Assembly (NCBI GenBank): GCA_036674765.1
Contig: JARVKI010000018.1
Span: forward strand, 62,001-126,000
Direction: 5' to 3'
From: Seiridium cupressi
Lineage: Eukaryota; Ascomycota; Sordariomycetes; Amphisphaeriales; Sporocadaceae
Length of the DNA: 64,000 nt
Below are positions 13,161 through 24,388 of the stretch, piece by piece. A model generated the notes under the pieces. It searched no databases. It was not told the origin of the DNA and saw nothing but the letters and a program-made list of their open reading frames with translations. The position numbers and the translations under genes were made by a program. Numbering within the stretch: the first letter of the stretch is position 1; each line of letters starts with the position of its first letter.

Positions 13161-13398
13161 CGGTGTAATCAAATTACTTCACGATACAACAAACACGGGA
13201 AGAGTAAAGGTGTCTATATTTTCCATAATTCTATTTCGCCATATATCAAAGTAGGAAGGAATCTAATCAACAGGTTTACCGATAAATATCAAAACATTAT
13301 CGATTTTGTTCTTTTTCGCGCCTAGTTTTCAAATTCTTATACCCTTTTCGAATGATCTTCCAATCTTCACAACTATCCCGATGTTAATCCTACAAGTT
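12802..13398. other. GC/AT boundary and AT-rich non-coding patch
   Basis: Upstream of TVP23 the sequence is GC-rich to about 13025, with an inverted repeat (CGTCGTCGT at 12996-13004 pairing with ACGACGACG at 13014-13022). It then changes abruptly to AT-rich DNA containing a long T run and continuing to about 13400. No gene is supported. Confidence 0.6.
13125..13154. repeat. Homopolymer T tract, 30 nt
   Basis: Thirty consecutive T on the plus strand, that is poly(A) when read on the minus strand. It lies about 245 bp downstream of the stop of a minus-strand open frame (13399-13821), so it could be the tail of a retroposed transcript; it may equally be simple slippage. Confidence 0.9.
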
Positions 13399-13821
13399 TC
13401 ATGAATGTTCCTTAGCAAGCTCTTGTTTAATCATATAAACTTGCCTCAAAAGCAAATCAGCGCCTTGCTGCACGAAGACCTCATACGCAGTGTCGACTGC
13501 CACTTTTCGCAGCACTTCGCCGCCCTGGGCGCCTATCAGTCGGCCCACAGACCAAAACGTATCTCCAAGCATGGCTACTGGCTTGGCGAGGGTTGACTCG
13601 TTCGCGGTCTGTGAATTTTCTAACCTTGGTGGGGCTTTCGATCTACGGTCGTTCTGGGTTCTCCTGAGCTGTGCAGGAAGCCGTGGCAGGGACACACGGC
13701 CGCGCCTAGTGTGCTGTATATGTGATTCATAACATCCATGTAGGCTGTGCAGAGGAGCTTTTGATGGTCGTGGAAGTGGAGTGGAGTCGCCAGAAAGGCG
13801 CACGGGCGTTGATCGTATCAT
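13399..13821 (-). CDS. Small hypothetical protein, doubtful
   Basis: An ATG-initiated 140-codon frame on the minus strand. The first 80 residues are basic and low in information; the last 60, from MLGDTFWSVGRLIG to the end, look more protein-like, with a predicted amphipathic helix and many hydrophobics. No family is recognised and no intron is needed. Downstream on the same strand is AT-rich DNA ending in a 30-A run. It may be a real small gene, a fragment, or a retroposed copy. Codon use cannot decide on this length. Confidence 0.3.
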   Translation of the reverse strand: MIRSTPVRLSGDSTPLPRPSKAPLHSLHGCYESHIQHTRRGRVSLPRLPAQLRRTQNDRRSKAPPRLENSQTANESTLAKPVAMLGDTFWSVGRLIGAQGGEVLRKVAVDTAYEVFVQQGADLLLRQVYMIKQELAKEHS

Positions 13822-14662
13822 GGAACCCAGGATGCCTCATTGAAGCTTACATTCTCTGATGATCTAGCCTCTCGGTGGTGATTCTTGTAATCATGGTCAT
13901 AGCAGGTGGGTATGAGGGAAGGAGAGAGAAAGGATGTTGATCAAACTGGTATAACCAGGGCAAGTGCTGGATCACTAAAGGGACTGCCGGGCGAACCTTG
14001 GGACACATATCTGTTATATTAACTTATGCTTTCTGTTTACTTCATAAATAAAACGGTGCTACAGCTCTTCACAAATTGCCTGGAAGATATGGAAAAGAGA
14101 CACTGAAGATAGAATTTGCAAGCAATCCCATAATTGCTTTTCTGTTCTCGGAATCAGTGACATGGCTCTGTCCCTCGTTCCTGGACACCTGAAACAGCAC
14201 GGTGTGGTATTCTAGCTGGCGTCCCTACGTTCTACCAGATGCTATACTACTCATAGAGTAATGCCAGCGCAGATAAGGCCAAGAACATGTATCATATGTG
14301 CCAGAAGATATCGTACTGTTTTATCATGTTGCATGGAGCTTCGGCCGACTCTACGCCGTCTTCCATCCGATGAAGCACCCAGGCAGACGGTAACCAATCA
14401 TGGCGGTGCTATACTAATTTAAGCGCTTGGTACCCTACAAGCTGCAGCACAACCGCTACGTGGTTCGCTCTACCCGTGCAAGCGGCCGGGCGGGGAAGAT
14501 CGCAATAATGGTGCGATGGAACCCGGAAGATATGTCTGAAGTTGCTATCGATAGACACATAAAGCAACAAACATAACCCGTGTCGCTAAAGGACGGCAAT
14601 CTTGCGAGACTGAAAACTCAGTCTCCTACTTCACCAGACACCAGCATCATTACCGTCTCATA
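13822..14662. other. Intergenic, 5' of the P450 gene
   Basis: About 840 bp with no supportable gene. It should contain the P450 promoter; I see no clear TATA box or repeated operator. Confidence 0.55.
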
Positions 14663-16439
14663 ATGGTGTCCAACCCAGTGCTGCTGGCGATAGCCGGCTT
14701 TATCACATGGTATGTCGTATCAAGCGTTCTCACCTGGTACCGTCTCCGTCATATCCCCGGTCCCAAGCTGGGTTCTTTCTCGTACCTATGGGTTGCGCAA
14801 AAGGTCTTTCGTGGCAAGGGCCTGGACTACGAGCACCTTAAGAAATACGGCTCTTTGGTCCGTGTCGGGCCAGACTACGTGGTCATGGACGACCCGGAAG
14901 ACATCCGCCGCATCAATGGCGCTCGGAATAGCTCACGGGACGAGTGGTATCTCGGATCAAAACTCGATCCGGACCAAGATTGGATCCTAAGTATCCTGGA
15001 TGGCGATCCCCACGATGCGTTGAAGGCCAAGATCTCATTCGCGTATAGCGGACGCGATGGAATCGACTTCGGTGCCGCTGTCGATGGACAGATCACGCAT
15101 CTAATCGACGTCCTCAGGGAGCGGTTTCTCTCAAAGGGAGAAAACGGCAGAACAATCGACTTTGCTCATTTCATCCGCTACTTCACCCTGGACACCATTA
15201 CTACCATCGGTTACGGCAAGGCATTTGGATTCATGGATGCTGAGGGAGACCTGTATAACTATACCCGAGAAATCGAGAACATCCTCGGCCTCATTGCCAC
15301 TGCTGGCGACGTTCCTGTGCTTCGTCGCATATTCATCTTCCCGCTCGTGTCTCGGTTGTTTGCCCCCAAGGCCACAGATTCCCAGGGGATTGGCAAAGTC
15401 ATTGGGTATGTGCCGTGGCATAGCAAAGCTTCTAGTCTCTGACAGTTTTTTTCAAGCGTTGCGCACAAGATTGTGGAAGATCGAATGGAGAAAGATAACG
15501 AGAAGACTCCAGACATGATTGTTGGTCTACCTGCCAAAGACTTTTACCTGCCTGTTCGCTAAAACTATCGTCAGACATCCTTCAAGCGTCGTGGTCTGAG
15601 CGTGGAAGAGATCAAGATGGAGACATTTGTCCAGATAACCGCCGGCTCCGATACCACTGCTGTAGCTATTCGTAGCACGATGCTATATCTAATGACCTGC
15701 CCTCGGGCATACCTGCGTTTGAAGACGGAAATCAAGGAAGCCATTGCTTCAGGGGTCTCGCGTCCTATAACCAACGACCAGGCAAAGAGGCTCCCATATC
15801 TACAGGTGGGCCGCGCCCGACTTGAAGTGGTACTGATACGAGAGTTCAACTGATGATGCGATAGGCCGTCATATGGGAGGGCCTCCGCATGCGATCCCCT
15901 ACAACTTATGGTTTCTATAAGAAGATCCCTCCGAAAGGCGAGACGATTCAGGGGAAATTCATTCCTGGTGGAACGTAAGTTACATGCCCAAAAGGACGTA
16001 AATCTTCCCAACTGTGCTCACATTATATGCCATCCATAGTGCTGTAGGTTTCAACTTGCCCGCCGTGATGCGGCTAGAAAGGATCTTTGGCCAAGATGCT
16101 CAGCTCTTCCGCCCTGAGCGGTTCCTCGAATGTGATGAGGAAAAGAAGATGGACATGATTCGAACAGTCGATCTGGTATTCGGCTACGGGCGTTGGATGT
16201 GTGCAGGCAAGACGCTTGCCATGGTCGAGTTGAACAAGATCTATTTCGAGGTATGGCCCCTTGACCAGATTATGTGCACTTTCTTGAGGGGCCATGATGC
16301 TGACTGATTCGACTTGTAGTTGCTGCGCGAATTTGAGTGGCAACTAGTCTACCCCGGCAATGCCTGGATCGAAAAAGCATACACTGCCGTAATGCAGCGG
16401 AATATGTGGGTTTCAATTACTGAGGTAGATACAGCTTGA
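14663..16439 (+). CDS. Cytochrome P450 monooxygenase (pisatin-demethylase-like)
   Basis: Six exons: 14663-15405, 15457-15520, 15575-15805, 15865-15974, 16040-16250 and 16320-16439, giving 492 residues. An N-terminal membrane anchor (about residues 5-25) is followed by the proline-rich hinge HIPGPKLG. The I-helix carries ITAGSDTTAVAIRSTM, the K-helix ExxR is EGLR in AVIWEGLRMRSP, the PERF motif is FRPERF, and the haem loop is FGYGRWMCAG with its cysteine ligand. The FGxGRxxCxG form is that of pisatin demethylase (CYP57)-like P450s rather than the more common FxxGxRxCxG. It is an ER-bound monooxygenase needing CPR; the substrate is unknown. Intron 2 has an unusual GTTGGT donor but its join keeps the frame into the I-helix. 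A Baeyer-Villiger monooxygenase relic and an NmrA-like gene lie 4-7 kb downstream. Confidence 0.9.
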
Positions 16440-16861
16440 ACCTTGACAAAAGATGGCCCGTCATCATAGCAAGTGTCAGTCATTACCGAGCTGGGATCCA
16501 TGAGTCGGGCATCGTTCATCCAACCAGGACGATTTTGTAGGATGGCTACACAAGGAATCATACGATTTGCCAAGCTACGGGTTATTGAGAGACAAATCAT
16601 GATCTCTTTTATTAAAACACAGTCCATCATGACCTCGCGCCGGGTCGTATATCCTTGCCAATTCTTGTTAGGACATTGCTCCCTGGTGTATTATATTGAT
16701 TCCAACAAGACAAAACTTCCATTATCGCAACTCGCTTGATACTTATCCACGTGTGGCTTCACCTCCTATGGATCCAATCCACGAAAGTCCACGTTCTTAT
16801 ATTTCCTTTCGCCTGCACTTCCTAGCCGACACTGCTGAATGGTGCTCTTGAGCCCAGCAAA
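16440..16861. other. Convergent intergenic region
   Basis: About 420 bp between the P450 stop and the stop of the minus-strand BTB-like gene. No gene supported. Confidence 0.6.
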
Positions 16862-18027
16862 TCAACTTTCAGATGATTTGGTGGTGTTGATATTGGTGTT
16901 GGCAAGCCGGGCACCGAAAGGTGAACTCGGAGTGTTGGTTTTGGTGTTGGCAAGCCGGGTACCGAAAGTCCAAGTCGAGGTATCGGTTTTGGCACCCCAT
17001 CCACGGAAAGGCGAACTGGAGGTATTGGTATTGGTATTGGTACCGGTGTTGGTGTCAGCAAACCATTGACCGAAGCTGCAGCGATTGGTGCTCGAGATGC
17101 CACCGGTGGCAGCGGGGACCGTAGAATTGGTGATTGCAGGAGTCTGCGCCGTCGCTACGTTTGGAGCTGGGGCTGGAGGTCCTGTTGAACCGAATTTATG
17201 TGTTGTAGTCTGGAGTGTTGTGGGGATGGTCGTGGTCTGGGAAGAAAGTTTGGGCTGATGCTCGAGCTCTGCAATTCTCTTCCTTATTACCTTGAGACGC
17301 TCCTTCGATACCGCTTTCTGGAAGTCGTGGTCCATCACGTCTGCGACTCGGTCGTAAACCTTGTCTGGCAGAGTTTTGTTGATCTTCGTCACGATCATGG
17401 TCTTGCAATCCGCATCGGTCCACTCACGCCAAGCGCGCTGAAGGCAATCGAGAGATTTTTCTTGGTCGTCAATGCTGTCCCAAAGAGGTGTACAGTTGTC
17501 AATCGTGCTCTTGAATGTCTTTAAAACCCATGCCTGGTTGATGTGGCTTTCAGCCAACTCACAGAGGCGATGAAGCTTAGCTAGAACGACGAGCGACTCC
17601 AGGGAGGAACATTGTTCAGCGCTATCCTTGGGGGTTAGATCGCAGGCTCCCGAGTAGTACTGCTGATGGACTAGGAGTAACCATGTACTCAGGACATCTT
17701 TCTCGAGGAAGGACCACGGCGTCTTGATCGTAGAAACAGTGGTGCCAGTGGGAAAGCTGCGCAAACGTCGTCGGAAGTAGCCCGCATACTTGACGAGAAT
17801 TGGCTCAAGTACTACACTACAACATCTGGAGTCAGTCTTTGCTTCTTCTAACATGCTTAATGAGTTGTCGGGAGTTGAAACCCAAGTTTTAAGAGCAGAA
17901 ACGCTGAATCAGAAACCGGTAAACTCCCAAAACAGGCCATACGGGGCATGAAATGACTCTGGAAGTTGCTTACGGAAGGGTCTCTCCTTGGATCTCCAGA
18001 ACAGTCGACTTCACATCATCGCCGGTA
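16862..18027 (-). CDS. BTB-like protein with FG-containing C-terminal repeat; 5' end unresolved
   Basis: The main exon is best placed at 16862-17816, preceded by an exon at 17974-18027 across a 157-bp intron. That join gives STVLEIQGETLPVVLEPIL then VKYAGYFRRR, matching the start of a fungal BTB/POZ domain; WSFLEKDVLSTWLLLVHQQYY fits the later BTB helix. Residues after it are helical, then Thr/Pro/Ala-rich, and end in four FG-bearing units of about 14-19 residues (SFGQWFADTNT, FRGWGAKTDT, FGTRLANTKT, FGARLANTNI). No start codon is secure: the frame further upstream (18077 onward) meets TAA at 18139-18141 with no ATG between. Either an upstream exon was missed or the gene is broken. BTB domains mediate dimerisation or Cul3 binding; FG repeats recall nucleoporins, but that is only resemblance. 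Confidence 0.55.
16896..17060 (-). repeat. In-frame coding tandem repeat (48-bp unit, degenerate)
   Basis: The 16-mer GTGTTGGCAAGCCGGG occurs at 16896-16911 and again at 16944-16959, exactly 48 bp apart. Degenerate copies continue towards 17060, mixed with TATTGG/GTTGG hexamer repeats that encode an Asn-Thr run. The repeat stays in frame with the minus-strand gene and encodes FG-containing units. Confidence 0.75.
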
Positions 18028-20381
18028 CTGTCAAATATTAGCAAATGAAAACCGAGATCGTGATGCGATAGCTCACGATGAGAATAGACTGCGCGGTGAC
18101 GGCAACAGCTGCGATGCGCCATCGTGTGAAGCTGATGATTACTCCTTTATCGAAGCTGCCATTTCTTCTCCCTTCGTCGATACTGCCATATCTTCCAGGA
18201 TTGGTACAGGAATCTTCGTGCTGACTGGAGAAATACCTTTGCGTTGACTGCAAAAGAATTTGGGTTGACCGGAGAAGATTGTTTGCTTTAGCTAACGAAA
18301 GACTTTTTTGTTTCTTCCAAACAGAAGTCTAGAAGGTCCGGAGTTGTTTTGAAGCAACGTGAAAAATTTGCACGTTTACGACAGTTGCTGGGATGCTTAT
18401 TCCGTATGGGGAACTGCAATTTGTTCCAGTTTTGTGTGGGCAGGGAACAAACAGCCTCAATGTGAGCTCTTCTAAATTTCCGACTGGGCAACAGCAAGCC
18501 TAGGTACATATCATCAAAATATTGAACATGGTGTCACCAGAGAGACTAGCCTGGATATCATTGCCTACATTGCATACACAGCTCGACTTCTCTACAGATT
18601 CACATGCCTTTGCTTTTGAAAGCACGATGTCAGCATCAGTTTCTCTGGAAAATATATTTGTTTACCTTTTTGTCAGCTGCCGAAAGCCAAAACTAGTTCT
18701 GTCTTGGAATAAAATTCCGAGGCTGATGCAGACTTGAGGTCCATTATCAAATACTTCGTATTCGTATAGAATAATAAAAGCCTGTCTAGTGGCCAAGCAA
18801 TGTCGACATTTGCAAATATCTGGATGTGTTCATCGCCCCAGGCCGGTTTTTATAATGGAGCCATGTACATCGCTGTTTTGATAGATTAAGACCCTGACCA
18901 CAGAGAGGTTCATTACTCGGGCGATTACTTTGTTACTCAAACGACCATGCTATCTGCTACCCTTGAACTTCCGGTCGGGCTGGATGGATACCACAGAGAC
19001 GAGAGATCTTGGTGGCCACTCAGCAGGTTGGGGCACGAAAGAATAAAATCATATGATGGGGATTAGAATTACGGCTGATCTTAGAGAGAAAGGCAAGCAA
19101 AAAGGCAATACTGATGGCTTTGATTGAAGTAATCCAGGCAAAAAGACCTTTATAATGATACTATCTTCACAGAACCCGTGCCTAACAAGCCGAAGGTAAC
19201 TTGGATACGTTGTGTATGTTTTATCAAATTTAAAAAAAAATCCATTTCCACAATCAGCCAAACTGAGGGCCAGAATTCGTAACGGCTCTTGAGCTAACTT
19301 AAGTAAAGCATCACACCCTTCTGGGGGCTAAATACCACATTTTAGATTGCTTTCGATGACTAAAGGTATACCTCACGAAACCGACCAGGCCAATGTCATG
19401 TCTCTTAGCCCCAGCCAGTACGATCTGCACAGTACTTAGGTAGCTTAGGCCGACAACACTAGGGCCCTCTGAGGATATAGCAAGGAAACGTAATATGGAT
19501 TCTCAATGATATGTTTTATGATTTTCTTCTTCTTTGGATATGGCCATTATTCCAATAGTTCTATTAATCTTGCTATAGGCTCAGTGATCCTTTTTTTTTT
19601 TTTTTCCTTTTTTTTTTGTCCTTTCATAAGAGTCGTTTTATTAGTCACTGGCTAGTTTTAATCTCATTCTGTAATACATTTCTCCTTTTTCAGTCGTTAA
19701 TACCTGCTTCACAACAAGCGTTCCTCTGTGCACTTCTTGGCGACTACGACGGTCGAAAGGAAGAAATAAGCACAATTAATATGAAATTGGCATTTTATAG
19801 CTCAAACGCTCGGTTCTTATTCGTCTACACACCGAAAAAAGTGTTGCGACTGGCCCTGTTATCTGTGGGCGTTGGAGTGAATCATTGTCATTTACCATTA
19901 CCGATCTATTTATCTACCGTCACCATTGTTCAGCTTAGACATCGAATTACTCGATGAGTGCCATAAAACGCAACACTCCAATGCGAATCTCTCATCGTCG
20001 TAGGAGGGAAGACTGAGGCCATCATTACTGTGCATAACTCGGAGGCTGAAAAACCGAGCTTGGAGTATCCCCGGCATACATAGACTTGGCCTTGGGGCGA
20101 CCTGCGTGAATGTAACCATACCCACGAATGTTCATGTTTGCTTGACTCGCCAGGATGCAGAACCTCCTCTCGAATTCGGCGACCAGATGGTATCCGCTCA
20201 TGTAACCTGCAGTTGGCCGATGACCGAGGTAATTATAAATGTTGGGAATCGGCTCTATTTCCTCGATCTCATGTATCTTCACCCCTTGTGCACAACCATA
20301 GTGTCTTTTCGGTCATTGCTTTTGACTCACTCTGCAGGTGTAGTATTTCTCTAATCGTTGCTAAGCACTGAATCAAATAAT
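18028..20381. other. Long, partly AT-rich intergenic region
   Basis: About 2.35 kb. The first 250 bp may include the 5' exon(s) of the BTB-like gene. The rest shows only short, mutually overlapping open frames. An interrupted T tract lies at 19591-19617 (15 T, CC, 10 T). No transposon hallmark such as terminal repeats or a reverse-transcriptase motif was recognised. The last part should be the promoter of the monooxygenase gene. Confidence 0.5.
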
Positions 20382-22157
20382 ATGACAACCATAAAGCTTG
20401 ATGCGCTTGTTGTGGGCGCCGGGTTCGGTGGGATCTATCAGCTGCACCGTTTAGTCAAGGAAGGGCTGCGATGCAAAACTATTGAAGTGGCAGGAGGCGT
20501 CGGCGGGACCTGGTATTGGAACAAATACCCCGGATGTATGAGCGACAGCTGGTCCGTCATATACCGATACTCGTAAGAGTGTTATCTCTTCCCCCCCCCT
20601 GTGTGTTGGAAGCTGGCCAAAAAGCATGTGCATATCTAACCGATTCTGCTAGATGGGACAAGGACGATCTGCAGGATTATCCCTGGCCCAACAACTACGT
20701 GACGCGGGACGAGATTATCGGATACCTGAACCATGTCGTTGAAAAGCATGAGTTGCGCAAGTACATGCAGTTCAATACGGCACTCACGTTCGGCGGAGTG
20801 GAAGAATGACAGATGGACTGTCACCTGCAGCAGCGGAGATGTGTACTCTGTCAAATATTTGTTCACTGCTCTCGGTCTGCTCTCACACCCAAGATATCCT
20901 GACATACCTGGCATTTCCAACACGAAGTTTCTCGGGAAGCTTATGCATGGTTCATCATGGGATCCCAGCATCGACCTCAAGGGCAAGCGCGTGGGCGTTA
21001 TTGGTTGTGGCTCGACTGGCATACAGATCACCACCGCCATTGCCGACGACGTCAAGGAATTACATTGCTTCATTCGGCATCCCCAGTACACGATCCCGTC
21101 TGGCTTGCGTCCTGTGCCTCCCGATGAACGCAGGCGGATCAATGAGACGTACGAAAAGATCTGGGACGATAACTTCAATTCGGGCCTAGCATTTGCGTTT
21201 ACCGAGGCAACTAGAAAAACCTCGTCTATAAGAACAATTTCTCTTCCCCACGTGTACTGCTGTGTTTTTCGGATCGTCAGGGACTGACCGGTCATCCAAA
21301 AGGTGTCTGAAGAGGAACGGGAACAAATACTCGAGGACTTATGGCAGCAGGGTAACGGATTCAATTTCCTGTTCGGCGGGTTCGGCGATACAATGTCCAA
21401 CGAAGAGGCCAATGAGAAAGTATGCAAATTCATCCGAAGGAAGATCGCCCAGACTGTCAAAGATCCCGCCAAAGCCGCCGTGCTCACCTCTCATGACTTG
21501 TTTGCCCGTAGGCCCCCTTGCGATAACGGGTATTATGACAAGTTCAACCGCGAGCACGTCTTCGCGATCGACGTCAAGACGCACCCTATCATCGCGGTGG
21601 AGGAGAAGGGCCTCAAGACGGCCGACGGCAAGATCCACGAGTTGGACGTCATCGTCTTTGCCACTGTGTTCGATGCCATCGATGGGAGTTACCAAGCAAT
21701 CACTGGCGGCATTAAGGGCCGCGATGGCGCTCTGCTGAGCGAGCGGTGGAGGTCGGGACCGACGACATATCTGAGGCTTATGGTGACCCAATTCCCTAAC
21801 TTATTCATCGTCAACGGACCCCAAGGAGTCTTCGGCAACCAGCCGACAGGCATCGAGGCTCAAGTCAACTTTGTCATGGAGATCCTAACAGAGATGGAGG
21901 CTAGGGATGCTGACATGGTCGAGGCTACTGCTGAGGCCGAGGCGCACTGGGCCGAGCTTTGTAACTCAGTGGCTACCCATACCTTATTCAACAGAGTCCG
22001 TTCATGGGTTACGGGCGCCAACATCGCCGGCAAGGAGCATCAGACGCGCTTATATTTTGGCGGAGTAAAGTCCTATATCGCCATTCTCCACGAGATCAGG
22101 GCTAAGCGCTACAAGACACTCGGTTTTGCTCGTTCTAAGCCACAAGCACAGTTGTAG
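20382..22157 (+). pseudogene. Baeyer-Villiger flavin monooxygenase, disrupted
   Basis: A class-B flavin monooxygenase of about 550 residues by homology. Exons are 20382-20572, 20653-about 21227 and 21303-22157. Motifs are VVGAGFGGIYQLHRL (FAD Rossmann), GGVGGTWYWNKYPG, the BVMO fingerprint FLGKLMHGSSWD and VIGCGSTG (NADPH Rossmann). Two lesions are visible. First, one extra base near 20786-20792 shifts the frame, giving TGA at 20807-20809, while the correct continuation lies in the next frame. Second, the last intron (21228-21302) has a good branch and acceptor and the right phase, but its donor reads ATAAGA instead of GTAAGA. The long third exon is still fully open to a normal C-terminus, so the inactivation looks recent. 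A sequencing error could explain the shift but not both changes easily. Functional relatives oxidise ketones to esters or lactones. Confidence 0.8.
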
Positions 22158-22332
22158 GGTCGGACCTTGGGGTTATAGATGTGTTTCTTCTGATACGAAG
22201 AGATACACAATATGATTAAACAAGTTTGATTGTATACTTGTTGAGCTGTTGCCAGGTATTTTGGGTGGGATGAACCAATGTAGGATGCGGTGCAATATTA
22301 CACTTACTTACATGATGGGACAAGTTGCACTT

Positions 22333-23418
22333 CTAAGCGCCCTTACCGTAGCACTCCTTAAACAGTTGCTCCAGTTTCAAGAATTTGACGCCATCAAATA
22401 ACTTACTGTTCTCTGGCAAGACTTCGCTCCCATCGCCAAACGCCTCATTGAGCTCGGCAGCCATGATCTTCATCCCATCACCCCCCTTCTTGGCCTCCGC
22501 GACCCTCTCCCGCAGCTCCTCGACGCCGATGTAGGCCCTCTCGACCTTCTCCCCTAGCACACCCTCCAATTTTTGCGCAGCCTGCTCCCACGTCAACCGA
22601 TCCCCACTGACATACGTGTACTCGTCCCAACCGCCAATCTCCACCTTCAACAGCCTGACCAAGCACTGCGTCACATCATACGCGGTCGTGAAACTGATCT
22701 TGTCTTCCTTGTTCCCTAGAACCAGGGCCTTGCGTTCCTCGGCATTAATAGGCACCAACGGGCCCTCCAGATCCGGGAAACCGCCCTTCTTGCCCTTGGG
22801 GCGGAAGAAATCCATCAGGATGCCATTGCTGACGAGGGTGTACTCAATGCCCCGGGCCGGGCAGAACTGGCGGATGTATTCGCGGAAGTAGAGCTTGTCC
22901 TTCTCGGCCGCGGGCGGGACGGGGAAGCGGGCGATATCGTTGGCGTACTCGGCGGGGACGAAGCGCTTGAGCTTGACGTCCGGGTGGATGGCGGCCGTGA
23001 GCAAGTTGCGGTGCGCTAGGGCGCCCAGCGAGCCGTTGGGCGAGACGAGGTCGACGATGAAGGACAGGAGAGTGTCACAGCCCTTGAGGGCCGTGATTAG
23101 CTGCGACGCGTATCTGTAGTCCACGACCTTACAGCTACGTAAGCGGTGTGGCATGGGTGACCCGAAGGCAGGGAAAACCGGGGTTACCTACCTTTACAAT
23201 AGCTCCTTGAGATTCCAGCTCTGGCTTTGGGGAGCGTGAGAGAACCGTCACTTTGAATTCCTTGCTCTCAAGGAGAGCATCCGCGACATGCTTTCCTAGG
23301 AGGGCACCATGTTAGGGCTTGCATCCATGCCATTGAAGTTGTATGAGGGGAGGGAGTATTGGTAAGTGGATGACTAACCTAAGGCACCTGCACCGGCCAC
23401 AGCAATGTTCTTAGACAT
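22333..23418 (-). CDS. NmrA-like / isoflavone-reductase-like NAD(P)-binding protein
   Basis: Three exons on the minus strand: 23379-23418, 23192-23295 and 22333-23127, giving 312 residues, the usual size of this atypical short-chain dehydrogenase family. The N-terminus MSKNIAVAGAGALGKHVADA carries the glycine-rich nucleotide loop GAGALG, followed by VTVLSRSPK (NADP-type end of beta-2). Later segments include KRFVPAEYANDI, where homologues carry the conserved FxPSEFG stretch, and YTYVSGDRLTWEQAAQKL near the C-terminus. Members are NADPH-dependent reductases of phenolic ethers or aldehydes, or redox sensors such as NmrA. It is convergent with the broken monooxygenase, stop to stop 175 bp apart, so the two may have belonged to one oxidative pathway. 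Substrate is unknown. Confidence 0.88.
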
Positions 23419-24388
23419 TTTACTCCACTTGTGGTTTTGTAGTGTAATGGCTTAATGATTGACGATGGAGCGATGTAGCTCATCTTTGATACAAGCACGG
23501 TTCGCAAGGACGTGCACGTTGTACTTCATGAAGTGCACTAGGGACGTCATCCCCCAGCTCGCACGACGCGAAACCACGTGATGCGCGTGGAACCATGAAC
23601 GAGGTCTAACTAAAGCCTAAATGACGTGGGCCGAATGGTAGAAGTGACTCTGAAATGCTTAGGTATTTATGCGGACAGCCGATAGGCGGGTTGCACATAT
23701 GTAGTGGGTGTGGATTCAACGCAATCACGGGAAGTGCACTCATATCACACCTTGGAAGCTTGGAGGGTTCAGTTGAGTCTTTCATTATCTAGCAGAGTCC
23801 TATGGATGCTCGGCTTCACGAGACCTCCCAATGGTCCGGCATACTTGTCTAGATGACATTTGCGATCTGTAAATCTCAAAACACCATTCTGCAGTACTGG
23901 GAGTAAAAGGAGAAAGAAAAAGATCGCCAGATTTTGGTCCAGCGTCATACGTTCCTAGCGTGAGCATGAGCCTGGCATCCAAATCGCAATGATTTGGAAA
24001 GCCGAAACCCCAAGCTTTAGCAAGTGTCCGGTATATATCCCAGGATGTAACTTTTTTGGCCTTCCAGTCGTGCTTTTACAAATCAATACAATGCTGTACA
24101 ACGCAAGCTTGCTAAGATGGCGCCCTTCCAAAACAACACATAAAACCGTCAGACAGGCCCTCCGAAAGCCTGAGCTGGAGTTGCGCGTGTGTAATGCCTG
24201 TGAAAAAAAAAAAAGAATGCCGGCCTCGAGGTGCAAGATGATAGATGCGGAGCTTGATGTACAATGCAATGAGAGATGCGGCAACTCGGGCTTATTGTTT
24301 AAAAGTGCAAGCCCATGCAGAAATTCATGAGCAGATAATCCGACAGTCAGTAGCACGCAGCTACCGGAAAGCGGCGACTACCACGTTT
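23419..24388. other. Intergenic region
   Basis: About 970 bp upstream of the NmrA-like gene and downstream of the Lys/Ala-rich membrane protein (both minus strand). A short A run lies near 24208-24219. No gene supported. Confidence 0.55.
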
